Of a DNA stretch of 64,000 nt, positions 23,206-35,797 are shown piece by piece. The translations under genes and the position numbers were made by a program. This DNA is from Juglans regia (Eukaryota > Streptophyta > Magnoliopsida > Fagales > Juglandaceae), in NCBI RefSeq assembly GCF_001411555.2, contig NC_049916.1, forward strand, positions 7,963,889 to 8,027,888. Direction: 5' to 3'. Numbering within the stretch: the first letter of the stretch is position 1; each line of letters opens with the position of its first letter. The notes under the pieces were generated by a model. That model was not told where the DNA came from and did no database searches. It worked only from the letters and a program-made list of their open reading frames with translations.

Positions 23206-24965
23206 TATCAATAGTCAAGAAGGTAGGACAGGACAACCCAAACTAAACAACAAATGATGATACGATAGGAAAGTGATTTCATCTACAAATCTTTCAAAAA
23301 TATATAATTGAGGAATTTGGGTAAAGACAGGAATACGAAGAAAAAAGAGAGCATTGCTTTTGCTTTTGCTTTACAGGAACACAGAAACCGTTGATGAAGG
23401 AAACTAATGCTTTTACGTTACACTGTATTGTGTGAACGCTCTGAAATCCAGCTTTCATAGGTACCTACTAATTTTCATGAAAAAGATCTAAATATTCTAC
23501 AATTATAATATCTCCTTACATGGCATTCAATGATTGGATGATAAATAATAAATAAATAAATAAATTATTTTCCAATCATTATGATGGCAAAAATAAAGAA
23601 AAAAAAAATAATGAATAGCAGTACTCTAATATCTAAGTTACATAGTACTTATATATGAAGGAATTTTGAAGACATTATTTTCACTTACTTATGATCTATA
23701 TCATTTCCAAAGAATAAAGATGCCTATAAATTATAATCAGGCTATCCAAGTAATTAATACAAGGATATATATTTTGGTCCTTCGTGAGTTTTTCTTCTTG
23801 AACTAAAATGGCTCTTCCCTTAATGATCTATCCTTTGCAACTGAGTCGTAACAATTGCCAAAATTACACATAGACACATCAATTCATGATATATATATAT
23901 GCGAGGTGGTATCACATCGGATTAAGACATTATTTAAAAAAAACAAATGAAGAATAAATATTGAGTTAGAACAAAAAAAAAAAAAAAACTAGAGATTTGG
24001 GAAAAACAAAATGTATATATAATTGGAACTTTCTCTCGAAAATACACAAAATTTGTGAACTCTCGGCATCATACGATGCCACGTGATTTATTATAAAAAT
24101 CTAAAAAGTTGAAAACACAAATACAAAAGAGGTAGAGGAAACTTGAAGTTTCAATATTCTTCGTTTTATATCTGCGGACGCCCTTTTGATTTAAATATAT
24201 TTTTTATATTTTTTTTAATAAAATATATGATATTATGTGGTGGTGTCACGTCAAGATGATATCCGATCAAACGACTCTCTTCACGTATCAATGAAGACTT
24301 TGATTACGAGGTGCAGTAACAAATGTCCAGTAGCACTACTCTTCGAAAATTATATGATATTTTTATAATTTTTTTTAATATATATATGTATATATGAACA
24401 TCCGTAGCCCTTATCATTATGAATTCTTGACTTAGGGTACATGTGTTTAATTTGTTTTTCAAGATGCTTTTTTGAATTTTAGGGTTTAAAGTAAAAGAGA
24501 GGAATGCATATGAAATAGATTCTGCATTATAAATAATTAATCAGACAATATTAAATACTCAAAAAATATTATGAGAATCATTTTGTGTATTCATATTTCT
24601 TATATTCTGAATCTTATAGATAGAATTCTAAAAAAAAAAAATTCAAAAAATAATATTGTATTTTTTTTAAAGTATCATGAGCCGTATAAGGTTACGTAAA
24701 GGTAAGATGGTATCAAATGTCCCAACTTGTTTGGTGGAACGCGTGAAAGAAAAAACTAAAATCGGTTTTGCTTAAACGAGGAACTCAAGCGAAGATATAT
24801 AAAGTACTTTTGCCTTTTCTCACCAATAATATTTTTTTTTTTCTTTTGGCAAAATAAAATTATAAACATAATAGGAGGAGGGGATGGTTTTCAAGACAAA
24901 CACTCCAAAATGAAGCGATACAATGTATGAAATAAAAGCTGATGGGAAACAGAATTTAATTGTCA

Positions 24966-25155
24966 GGTGGGTTTGGATGGGGAGTTTAGATGAGATGAGA
25001 TGTTTTATTAAAAATTGAATAAAATATTATTAAATATAATTTTTTAGTATTATTTTTATTTTAAAATTTAAAAAAGTTGAATTACTTATTATATTTTTAT
25101 ATGAGAATTTGAAAAAATTGTAATGATGAGATGAGTTTGTGTATCCAAACCCACC
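24966..25155. mobile_element. TGTTTGGA-type MITE, best preserved copy
   Basis: Perfect 13-bp terminal inverted repeats, GGTGGGTTTGGAT and ATCCAAACCCACC, flank a 164-bp AT-rich interior that has GATGAGATGAGATG near the left and GATGAGATGAG near the right. It serves as the reference copy for the family in this window. Confidence 0.75.
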
Positions 25156-25239
25156 AGTCTCATATTTTCTCGACTTGTGGTCAAGAAAGATGTTATCAAA
25201 ATAAAAAAACAAAAGAGAATGTTACCTAAGGCGGTTCGT

Positions 25240-25770
25240 TGACTTGTTTGGCCGATAATCGCTCGGCGAAACTTGAACCAAGCTTGATGCGTGAAGAGAA
25301 AAAGTTAGATCGCAAAAATAGAAACTCGCTCGATTAATATATGACACATAATACGTTAAGACTCGTTAAAATCCACTCGTTTATACCCGACTCGACTCGT
25401 TATCTTGACTCAATTAGAGCTCATCCATACATAGTTGACTATATATATAATTTATTCCTACATATTAATATTCTTATATATGTAGATATGCTTCTGTACA
25501 TATTAAATTTAATAATAAAAGTATAGTAACCTTTATAATTAAGTATCTACATATAACCCATTTACTTATGCCTAGTCATTTATGCATAAATATTGAATAT
25601 AGTCCATAGTTATACGTTAGTTAAATAAGTACTTAAGTGATTAAATTATAGTAACTATTTTTATAATACTTAGTATGTAGGACTTAGTTTCATATACTAC
25701 AATGTACGAACCATATAAGAATATATTTATAAAATTCTTATAATCTTATAATTTAATGAAAGGTTTAATT
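25240..25770. repeat. Repeat flanking the hAT element, left copy
   Basis: About 25550-25735 resembles 31893-32030 in the same orientation (TGCCTAGTCA, TATTGAATA, CATAGTTAT and TATGTAGGA in the same order). CTCGACTCG-like motifs at 25385-25400 are echoed by CTCGGCTCGACCC at 32420-32435. It may be the host element into which the hAT inserted, or two related elements. Confidence 0.45.
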
Positions 25771-25955
25771 TAGGGGTGGGAGGGCGGGCCCTCACATATC
25801 ACCTACCCGACCCACTCATCTAGCCCCTGTCTAGGTCAAGCGGGGGCATCCACCTACACACAACGTGCATGTGAACATCCGCCTGCATTCTCAAACATCC
25901 GAGCTATAGGTATCGGGCTAGGCCCGCTAGATTTTGACCCATTTGTCTAACCCAG

Positions 25956-25986
<31 letters not shown>

Positions 25987-26339
25987 TGAAAAAATAAGAT
26001 TTGTAATGAAACGACGTCGTATCCAACAGCGTCATTTCATTAAAAAGGTTAATTCCCCCCAATATCTCACCTCTCTCACTCTCACTCTCACTCTCAAACC
26101 TGTCACCCCTCTCTCTCATATTTCTCACTTGTCGCCGAAACCCTTGTGCTCTCCATCTCAACTCATAGTTGTAAGTATCTCGAAACTGAAAGTCTTCTTA
26201 AAAATTCTCAAATCCGTTTATAACTTTGTTGGGATTGCTTCAATGGAGGATGGAGTTGTGTTTTGGATGCTATGGAGTTTGATTGGTATTTGAATTTTGG
26301 TGATGTTTTGACAGTTTGTTTTGGGAGAAATTTAGTGGT

Positions 26340-26640
26340 TAAATCCAACACCCTAAACTCCGAACCCCTAGATGATTTTAGGGTGTCAAATCTGAAACCT
26401 TAAATAATGTAAATGTTCAATTTGAACCCCTAACCTAACCTAATTTTCGGTTTCGGCTTGAAACCCTAAATTAGGTTAGGGGCTCATTATGAAACCTCTA
26501 ACCTATTTTATTTTGAGGTTTCAATTTTGTAACCCCAATCAAGTTTGGGGTTTCAAAAGTGAAACTCCAAACTATTTTGAGGTCTCAAAAGTGAAACCCC
26601 AAAATATTTTGGGGTTTCATAAGTGGAATTCCAAAACCAT
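26340..26640. repeat. hAT leader with repeated inverted motifs
   Basis: A series of GAAACCCTAA/TTAGGGGTTTC-like motifs alternates in orientation, with a period of about 38 bp at its right end (TTTCAAAAGTGAAAC units). It lies between the left terminus and the transposase start. The CCCTAAA resemblance to plant telomere repeats is coincidental: the motifs are not in tandem. Confidence 0.6.
26592..26619. repeat. Perfect 28-bp palindrome
   Basis: The half-site TGAAACCCCAAAAT at 26592-26605 is followed directly by its exact reverse complement to 26619, with no spacer. Confidence 0.95.
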
Positions 26641-26705
26641 TTGTGTGGTTTTAATTTTTATGTGATTTTTGCAACATGTCAAGTGTTTGCTTGTTTGTCT
26701 AATTC

Positions 26706-27724
26706 ATGGATAGTGGTGATTTTGCATCAAGTTCAAATACTAGTACTAGTGCTAGCTTCCATATTTTTATCCCTACCCCTACCCCCCCACTAGCACTAGT
26801 TCGAATCCATCGTGTGGGAACATTTTACCAAGTTAAAGGGTGGTGACCGTAATGATCCATAAGCAAAGTGTAATCATTGTGGTGTCGTTTATGGATGTCC
26901 CTATATACAACATGATACATCCCAATTGAAAATTCATTTAGAAGAACAACACAAGGGTCCGATAAGACGTTCATTACTTGTAAAGAATCAATTTATATTG
27001 GATATTGGACATAAAAAGATGGCAGATGGGAGTAGTGGGGGCAGTACGCTAAAAGAGTTTGTGAAGCTTGACCTAAAAGGTGTAGGACTCATTTAGCCCG
27101 TATGATCGTAATAGATGAGCTACCCTTTCAGTTTGTGGAGGGTGAAGGATTCCAAGCCATTGCTAAGAACTTGGAACTTAGGTTTAACATTCATTTTCTC
27201 TAAATGGTGGTGAAGAATGTTTTTAAATTATACGTCCTAGAGAATGATTTGTTAAGAAATTTATTAAAGAGTCAAAGAGTTTGTCTTACCACTAATACAT
27301 GGACATCGGTCCAAAACTTGAAGTACATGTGTTTGACTACTCATTTTGTAGATAGTGATTGAAAGTTACACAAAAAAATTTTAAGTTTCATTTAATCACC
27401 AATGACAAAGGTTACACCATCGGGAAGGCGGGGAGTTTGCCATAAAAAATGGGGTTTGGAGTGGGTGGTGATAATAATGGTTGAGAATGTCTCATCTAAC
27501 GATATTGTACTTGAGTATATGAAGAATAAGGTCATAGAGAAAACTATGTCTATATTGGGTGGTGAGTTTTGCATGTTTGATGCTATGCACGTACCTTCAA
27601 TCTTATTGTGACTGAATGTTTGAAAGATATTCATGAGTAGGTTGCAAGAGTAAGAAGTGTAGTGAGGTTTGTGAGATCTTCACTGACTAGGTTTGAGAAG
27701 CTCAAGATCTTTGTTCGTGCTGCG
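26706..27724 (+). pseudogene. hAT transposase, N-terminal part (BED finger)
   Basis: A likely start at ATG 26706 (MDSGDFASSSNTSTSAS) is followed by a frameshift near 26790. The BED zinc finger is recognisable (VWEHFTKL, then CNHCG and a QLKIHLEEQH zinc-binding tail), interrupted by a stop after GGDRNDP. The catalytic region follows: ARMIVIDELPFQFVEGEGF, QRVCLTTNTWTSVQNLKYMC and SSNDIVLEYMK-like segments characteristic of RICESLEEPER/DAYSLEEPER-like hAT proteins, with several stops. The frame is cut by an LTR after FEKLKIFVRAA. In the family the protein binds termini and catalyses excision and integration. Confidence 0.85.
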
Positions 27725-29975
27725 TGTAATGACTTACAAGAAATTCAGTGGATGATGCTCTTTAGAACTTAGAAACGTTAAGAAATTATGAAAAGATTTC
27801 ATGAACCAAGAAACCAATTATGTTTTAGTCTGTTAGCATAGTCGAATCCCAACCTAGTATGTGACAAAGTGTTCTTTTTATTTATTAAGATACTTAGGAG
27901 TATAAGTTGGCAAAATGAATTGCACCATTAGTCTCGGATGAAGATTTAGGATTTTGCGGTGCAATGTTATATTTTCCTTTTCCCGGATGAATAGTAATCG
28001 AGAGTGCATTTTTATTTAATTGAGGCACTTAGGAGTTGATTTTTGATAAACGAATTACACCACTAGACTCGTCTGATTATTTAGGATTTTATAGTGCAAT
28101 AATAATTTTCTCAATTTTTCAGGTGAATAGTAACATGAGATATTGTCAAGTGGCATCCGATTCAAACGATTTTCAAATCGCTTTGTGGAATGTCCAAATC
28201 CACTTAGAATCACTAGGATTACTCTTTGGATGGACACTTGGCACATTCCTAGCCACTCATTAGAATAGTAGTAGGGCACTTGTCACTTATGCAAACACTA
28301 TTCCAACCACCTGAAACACTTTTTGATCAACTAAAAGATGGTTTCAACCATATTGAAACTCCAAAAAACCATTGGATTTCCATCAAAGCCTTAAAACCCT
28401 CATGAAGTTTGAAACCCTAAACATTGATTTCAACCTTATGTGGCCTAGTGTTTTATTAAGTGTTTAATCACTTGGATTAATCACTTTATCACTCAATTTT
28501 TCACTCATACACCCTTAACCACTATGTTACATCTTGGTAATCATATTGGGTCAAGAAAAATCTAATTTGGGCTTAATCTCAACCAAGACCCCAAAGGAGG
28601 CCTAAGGAAAGCCACCCCTAAGCCATTCACTCGACCAGTTTTGGCAGCAAGGGACTCTATTGTATGTGCGGTGGTAAACTCAACATTGTCATATTCTTGT
28701 CACTTACGATTATTATAAATGTTTAATATGTAGTGCCAAGTCATTTATTACAAGTACATGCTTATCTGTTACATGTTATGTTATGTCATGTCATCTGTCT
28801 CACGCTCAGTTGTTACATGTCATGTCATATCACATGCATAGAGTATGTCACGAAAAACATTTTCAAGTCAGTGAAGTATTTCATTTTTATCACGACTCCA
28901 AGTACTATGATGAGGTGTTATCCTAGTTGAACTCCATTGTCCACACTGAAGTGTTTTAACTGGTGTGGAATTTTTAAAGTTGACAAAGTAAAAACCTACA
29001 AACTTTGAATGAGATCTAAATAACTAGTTACCAAAGCGAAATCAGGCACCCAACACTAGTGGTTCCAACAATACATTAAACAGTTTTAATTCAGTTATAT
29101 TGATGTAATAATAGTTGGCGCAGATGCGGTACCGACAGAAGAACACGATTCAAGAGGACCTGTGTTACATCCATATGTTCATGTTTAATCAACCATGTAT
29201 ACGCTAAACAAGTTTTCAAGTTCATGTCAAGTTCAGTTCATGTCAGTTTCAGTTCAAGCCAAGTCATGTCATGTCCATATTTCAGTCACTTTATTTTTCA
29301 AGTCCAACACATGTCATACTACTTGCCAAGTCATGTCTTACATATTCATATTCATGTCACAATGCATTTATGTCAATTTTAATGTCATGCATGCTCGATT
29401 CTCCCTTCCTTATCTAGTAAACGAATATCACTTGATAGTTCTAACTATCATTTCCATCGAAATTGTAGATGATGTGTCAGGATATTGAGAACCAAAGCCC
29501 GGAGGATTGGATGAGGCTGACTAGTCCACAGAGAGACGACGAAGAACTAATAACTACGGTTATCTGCTTTTTGGACGCGATTTGGAAATCATAGTCAAGC
29601 TGCATGAGCAGCTCAGCAATTTAGTAGAATATATTTCATTTTCAGACTATATTTATGGAGAGCTATCTCCAGTAGTTATATTACAAACTTTTGGATAAGT
29701 GCTGTAAATTTTGGATATCAATTATCATGTGAATTTTATGAAGTATGCTTATATTTTGGGATATATATTACTTATGGTATATAGTATTGCACAAAGAACA
29801 AAATTATCTGTTGTGAATATTGCATATTGTTACATAGATGCTAGGTACACTACATCTTTAACTATCATGAACTGGAGGGGGGAGGGTGTATGTAACCATG
29901 TGTCGCATGTCCAGACACTTCAAGCTCCGCCAAATCCCAAGCGGAAGTTGAGAGCATCACACTGTGGGCATTAAA
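27725..29975 (+). mobile_element. LTR (solo or truncated) inserted in the hAT transposase
   Basis: Begins TGTAATGACTTACAAGAAAT and ends GGGCATTAAA (expected ATTACA, one change). Its first 170 bases align with the sequence starting at 61245 (TGTAATAGCTCGCCAGAAAT), which fixes the left end. The interior has CATGTCATGTC-rich sequence near 28740-28850 and 29220-29350, often seen in long plant gypsy LTRs. No gag-pol lies inside. A 5-bp target duplication is not evident (CTGCG left, TGTAA right). The hAT frame resumes immediately afterwards as KKMLCLDVSTR. Confidence 0.65.
27870..28115. repeat. Tandem duplication inside the LTR
   Basis: Two copies of about 135 bp share ACTTAGGAG (27892 and 28027), a GAATTGCACCA/GAATTACACCA stretch and GATTTAGGATTTT-like sequence ending in GTGCAAT. 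A single diverged copy sits at 61395-61480 in the related LTR. Confidence 0.65.
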
Positions 29976-30981
29976 TGTAAGAAGATGTTGTGTCTTGATG
30001 TTTCTACAAGATAGAACTCAATCTTCTTGATGTTGAAAACGGTCGAATAGTATAGAAAGAAATTTGATGCCATGGGTGATAATGATATATATTATGTCTG
30101 CCACTTTGATGAAGACGAAGAGAGATTAGGGCAGCCCAACGATTATGATTGGAAAAACATCCGAGTTTTTATAGAATCTTTGGAGTTTTTTTATGAGGTG
30201 ACATGCACCATTTTTTATATGTAACATCCAATAAATACTATCAACAAGTTTTTCAAGTGAAAGAGCATTGGATGAAATTTGCTAAAGTGTTGATCCTACT
30301 TTACAGATTATGACATTGAGCATGAAGCCCAAGTATGAGAAATATTGGGAAGATGTAAGTAGGATCAACGTTTCGCTATATATGGCTATTGTTCTTGACT
30401 CATGGTACAAAATTGATGGAATGGTGTATGACTTGGAAAGCACTAGCGGGAAGGGATGGACGAATCAACTTGTGTTATAAGTTAAGGACTCCCTTTATGA
30501 TGAGTTCATTGCATTCAGAGGGTTAATATAGAGGTTCTACCATTCACCACATCACCTCCTGCTGAAGTCGATAGGCCGAAAACGCATGAGGTATGAGGGT
30601 TGGCAATTTCAACGAACTTTGGAAGGATTTAGACGACCAATCGAACTTGGAAAGATACTTGGTGACAGAATTGCACCCATACGTGGAAGAATTTGATATC
30701 CTAGCTTGGTGGAAGGTAAATGCCATCAAGTATCCCGTCCTTAGAGAGATAACCCATAATATTTTGGTCATCCATATTTCTACCGTAGTCTTAGAGTCTG
30801 CATTTAGCATTAGAAGACACATATTTGATCCATTTCGGAGTTCATTGTCTCATAGTACTATGGAGGCTTTGATCAGAATTTGATTAAAGGGAAGTCAATT
30901 CAAGTTTGGGAGGTGGTAGACTTTGCAGATAGCTATGAGGAGGATGATGTTGATAAACCTGGAAGCAGTAATCACGTTTAA
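29976..30981 (+). pseudogene. hAT transposase, C-terminal part (dimerisation domain)
   Basis: Starts with KKMLCLDVSTR and a stop where a Trp is usual, then IRVFIESLEFFYEVT and PKYEKYWEDVSRINVSLYMA. The dimerisation domain (Dimer_Tnp_hAT) is clear at about 30640-30900: SNLERYLVTELHPYVEEFD, ILAWWKVNAIKYPVLREI and STVVLESAFSIRRHIFDPFR. After a frame change the tail ends at TAA 30979-30981. There are several stops and frameshifts in the middle. It was continuous with 26706-27724 before the LTR insertion. Confidence 0.9.
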
Positions 30982-33839
30982 TTCATTTTTTTTTCTTTTA
31001 ACAGATTATATTATATTTATTTGACAAACTTAATTTCAAATTCAATTGTTGTAAGGACAACTTTGGAAAAATAGGCTCCATCTCAATCTACATAGGTCGC
31101 AATTTGACTTTGATACACCATCATTAGTTTGTTAGCTTTGTTAATTAATTCTTTGTAGTTTGTACATATATTAAGAATTTTATTATTTTTTCATAATTGG
31201 AGTTCTTTTCTTTTCGAGATATCATATTATTCATATTCTCATTTTTTTTTATTTCAGGATTTATGATGTCACTTGGAAACTCCAAAATTCAAATGCTTTC
31301 TACATGATATTACCTTTATTTTCTTTTTTGTAAATGTATTTTAATTGGTGTAACATTGTTATTCATTCAAGCTATTTGACAATTTGTAATATTTTTAGAT
31401 TAATTTGTAATAATTTTATATTAATGTGTAATAGTTTATACTACTTGTAATAGGTTAGAATTATTAGTTAGCAATTTTATTAGATTTGTTTATATTTAAA
31501 GATAACATTTATATTTTATATTTTATACAATTTCAATTAAAGTGAAACGTTAAAACAAATTTTGGGCCAAAATTGGCTCAAAAATAGGTTATGGGCCCAA
31601 AAATGACTTAGAAATAAGTTCTGGGCACAACAGGCCCATTGAAGCCCACGAGGGGAGGACGGCCTGGGGGGCCAATTCGCCCCCAGCATCTGGATGGGGG
31701 CACCCACCCACGGGGGGTGTGGCTTGGGGGTCCAATTTGCCCTCTCACCTATGCAGGGTCGGGAGCTGTCCACCCGAGAGGTGCGGGTAGTACCCCTAGA
31801 GTTTATATATTGGTTGTAAAATAATGAGTTTTTGTAATTTTAATTATCTGATTCATTCAAGAATAAATAATTTTTAGTATGTAACATAATTACTCTGCCT
31901 AGTCACTTGTACCTATATATTGAATACACTTCATAGTTATTTTATAATTTATACAATAGTTAGTCGGTAAGATTTAATAATTTCATATATTAATATGTAG
32001 GAACTATATATGAAATGATACTATCATATTATCTATATGTATTAGTAATTTGTGCAGGCATATAATATATGGTTATTATGAATAAATATCAACTAGTTCA
32101 AATTAATTATATATAAGATTTTAAAAATTTTTAATTCAATAAAGGATCTAGTAGTTAGTTATAAGAATTTCATTAAATCTAGATTTTTTACTTTTTTATT
32201 TATCTAATTTCTTAATTATTAAATTTTATTTAAAAATTAAAAAATAAACAACTCCCGTTGGTTTTGACTTGACTTGACTCTACTCGATCTCTTTTTTGAT
32301 TGAGCTCGAGTTGAAAACCTAGCTCACTAAACTGAGTTAAAAAAATATAAAAAAGATTAGATAAAAATCTCGAATTCAAGCTCAAATTTTTTGAGTAGAG
32401 CCGATCTCCTCAATCTAAAGCTCGGCTCGACCCAACCCGACTACCGTCCTTGATGTGGAGGCTCTAAAATAGAGAGTACTTTTAACTTTGTTACTGTACC
32501 TTTTCACTTTTAACTTCCCCGAAAGAGTATTAAAGCGATGTTAAAGTTATTTTATTCAAAGCTAGTTATCTTTTGTTTGAAGTATTGTGAATCAAACATC
32601 AGTACGTAAGCGTTTGCTGGAGATTGGGTGAGCAAACAAAAACAAAAAGACTAAATTAAAAGTACAATTGTAAAATACTTATTTTTTGTTATCTTCTTTC
32701 AAAGCTATAGGTTGTTTTTTAATCAAATCGAATCTATAGCTTTAAAAAATCGTGTCAACAAGAAATCCAAGCCTACTTCATTTTCCTTTTTTTTAATTAA
32801 AATTAATTTGCTCTATCTTCTTTACCTTTTCCTTATATAGCATCTGGGTTATATTCTCTCTTTTTATGCAAATTATTATATTTTAAGTTGAAATTGTTTT
32901 TGTTTAATTCTTGTCTACAATTTTTTACCTAAAAGAATTGTTAATTCCTAAATTCGCACAAAACAACAGACCGGAAGGAAAAAAAGAATAATTTCCGACT
33001 CACGATGGTGATTCGAGTGTCGATCCGATTCTATTCGCGTTCATCCATAAAATAAATATCAAATAAAAATAAATAAATAGAGATACAAAAATTTACGTGA
33101 TTTGACATAATGACTATATTCACGAGTTGTTTGGAAGCGAAATCTACTATGATAGGTGATTTTATAATTTCTCATGGTCTCACATATCTCACAATACAAT
33201 GAAGAGATTTCGTCTAAGCATTGAGAAGTTGTGGTGGAGTCTTTACATAGGGAGCTTATGTGGAGAGTCTATAGAGAGATCTTATTAGATTTGTGGAGGA
33301 TTTGATCCTTATATAGAGATATATTTTCTTAGAGTAATTAATTGGGTTTAACTTATTTTACGAAACATTTTTCTTTTGAGGATGTAGATAGGTAATTAGA
33401 ATCTTAGATAGGTAAATAACATAATTTGGGAAAAAAAAAAAAAAAAAACCTCTTCAAAGAAATTCTCTCTTTTTGTTTTTTTGTTTAAGAATAAGTTGAG
33501 GAAGCAATTAGAATGAAAAGAAAAGGAAAAGAGAAGAAGAAAAGAAGGCGGGGGAGCCTGATAGATATTTTTATGTCCATCACTAACTGCGTGCGTGATT
33601 GAATGTCTATCCACTACCAACTAATGAAGTGACCTTTTTTTGTTTTTTGTTTTGTTTGTTTGGTGTTAGTAGCTGTTTTCAATGCGATCAATCTTATTGC
33701 TTGTTCTTATCAACATTCCCGACATAAAATATCAAATGCCAAGTCATCCCTCCCATTTTAACCTCCTATTTTAATCGTTCAATTATTTTATATTTTTTTT
33801 CTTGATAGTTACAAAAATAACTAGCTAGAACGAGAAAAT

Positions 33840-34005
33840 AGACTATCTTATTATTATTATAATTTTTTTAAATTTTTACATAAAATATATTAAACAATTC
33901 AACTTTTTCAAATCTTAAAACAATAATAATATTAAAAAATAATATTCTAATAATATTTTATTTAACTCATCTAAAACCATCTCATTTCATCACATTATCC
34001 AAATC
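33840..34005. mobile_element. TGTTTGGA-type MITE relic
   Basis: Contains the ATAATAATATTAAAAAATAA core and the CATCTCATTTCATCACATTA end followed by ATCCAAATC. The left end is not preserved. Confidence 0.5.
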
Positions 34006-34245
34006 AGTTCTAGATCTACCACAGATTATATAGGCGTGTTTAGATTGAAGATCTTTTAAAAATATTTAAAAAATACTTGATAATTTTTTATTTTATTTGC
34101 TGTGCCTCTTGTGATCAATGTCACCACCCTTTTATCTTTTACTAAAATGGCAATCTCATTGTTGCCTTTTCTAGCCAAAAGAACAAAAATTATTGTAATT
34201 TCGGATGCACAATGTACGGAAACCGCCATAGATCAAGCCCAGAGA

Positions 34246-34275
34246 GAGAGAGATATATATATATATATATATATA
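34246..34275. repeat. (TA)n microsatellite
   Basis: About 13 TA units following a short GA run. Confidence 0.9.
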
Positions 34276-35070
34276 AATATAAATATGATCAAAATTCAAG
34301 GTTCGGGCATAGCAAAATCCAAACTTACACCATAAAAATACATCATCATAGAGAAAAGGAAGTAGTGACAATCTCTCAAACTGCTCCAAAGGTTCCATAT
34401 TAGAGTGGTCCTTAATTACAATTTCAAATACATTGGACTACGAAATATGGATAGGAATCATCCAATGCATATTGTTTATTGACATTATCATTTTCATTCA
34501 TCTCTCACCTGACTTTACATAATACAGCATCTCAGCACGAGCCCCTTTTGATCCATCCTTCCCTCTTCATTGCCTGAAGAATATACATCCACACATTAAC
34601 TTCCTACTTCTATATATAAAACATTTATCAACGAGAAATAAAAGCTTACTAATTATATAATTAAATCAATATAAACATGGCTTCTACTTTGGAAAGCCAT
34701 CCGAACTAATCAATTATGGGGTGGTTGCTCATGCTTGAGTTACCCTTAATGAGCGAGAGTCGCTCAGACCTACATACGATTCCGCCCTATAATTTATGCA
34801 GGTGGCATATCGTACCATATTGTGCTTGACACTCACAAAAGCTGTGGCCTTCTGCTATGTTACACCTTCACCTATATGTGCAATGGTTGGTCCCTCCGGA
34901 ACTGATAATCTCCATTTGACTTGAAAGTTGTCTTTTTCTTATTTTATCAAAACCTCAAAATCATTTCATATAAATCCTCTTTTAATGGTAAGAGCAAACC
35001 AAAGTACAATAAGCAAATTCTCCAGCAAAATTATGTACAACATAGACAAGAACTTCCTGCCCTCTGATTC

Positions 35071-35718
35071 TTACAACATCCCTACAAAGGGAAGCTCAAG
35101 AGCATTTTGGAAAGTGCAAACTGCATCCTTTTTAGCAAAGAAATTTGCTATGCTGTTCACTTCTCTTAAAACATGAGTGATCTTCAAATTCAGCCTGGAA
35201 ACTGCAATAGGACTATCATCCCATAGATTAAGAACCTCCCAGTGAATTCAAAAAGACATGTTGCATTTGCACAGTCTCCAGGATTCCTCATTGCCGTCAA
35301 AAAAGAAAAAGAAAAACGCAAGGCATCTAGGACAGCCATGACTTCGGGAATTAGTACCATGGCTATAATGAGTTGAAAACGTAGCCAACAAAACCCCAAC
35401 CTCTACCCCCAAAATAACAGGGTTTCCCTAGGCAACTTCCATCCACATTAGATTTAACCCATCCTAGCAAGGGTCTCTGCCACTTGAAAATCTGAACTTG
35501 AGGTTGTCTGCAAGAAATTTGAGAAATACCAAGATGATGAATTTTAGACAGGTCACTGCCAAACTTCTTAACCTCTGGCACCTTGGTAATTATCTCAATG
35601 ACAATGCATATAATCTGAGCAATCAATCCAACTAAAGTACCAAAATTAGCCTCCCTTCTTGCTGAACAATGCCTTAGCCATAACTTCCACCTAATAAGCC
35701 AACCACAACTCAAAACAG
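35071..35718 (-). pseudogene. LINE-A ORF2, C-terminal part with RNase H
   Basis: Reads IRWKLWLRHCSARREANFG, the conserved linker of plant LINEs, then a long spacer and the RNase H start GWVKSNVDGSCLGKPCYFGG, where the first catalytic Asp lies in VDGS. After a frameshift near 35370 it ends with LKITHVLREVNSIANFFAKK, the last RNase H motif, and TAA at 35071-35073. Partial and broken, on the far side of the LINE-B insertion from the rest of the ORF. Confidence 0.85.
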
Positions 35719-35797
35719 AGAGCTTGCTTTGCCTTGTTTTTTTTTATATAGAAATTTATTAAACCACGTAATTATACATAGTGGTAGGACCCTATGT

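Larger units (their letters stand above)
21906..24965. other. Intergenic, AT-rich
   Basis: No gene seen. Contains TA/TG microsatellite at about 22001-22075 with GCGCACACGCACGC, two MITE-like stretches listed separately, and tetranucleotide AAAT runs near 23548. Confidence 0.4.
25771..31798 (+). mobile_element. hAT transposon (RICESLEEPER-like), decayed and split
   Basis: The left end reads TAGGGGTGGGAGGGCGGG and the right end GCGGGTAGTACCCCTA, hAT-like inverted termini; 8-bp target duplications are not clear. The transposase is in two parts (26706-27724 and 29976-30981) split by an LTR (27725-29975). Without that insertion the element would be about 3.8 kb. The 3' part (31560-31790) is GC-rich with repeated GGCCCA and GGGGG motifs. 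Multiple stops and frameshifts make it inactive. Confidence 0.75.
31799..34931. other. Intergenic, AT-rich
   Basis: 31893-32030 is the right copy of the repeat flanking the hAT element. A MITE relic lies at 33840-34005 and a TA microsatellite at 34246-34275. No gene is supported. Confidence 0.4.

Noticed and set aside
25904..26293. Overlapping frames of 85 and 119 codons at the hAT left end
   Set aside because: They cover the TA microsatellite and hAT leader; the transposase starts later, in other sequence.
26340..26640. Interstitial telomere repeat (CCCTAAA)
   Set aside because: Motifs alternate in orientation and vary in spacing; there is no tandem CCCTAAA run.
31537..31824. GC-rich frames of 78 and 61 codons
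   Set aside because: They overlap the GC-rich 3' end of the hAT element and translate to Pro/Gly-rich sequence with no family.
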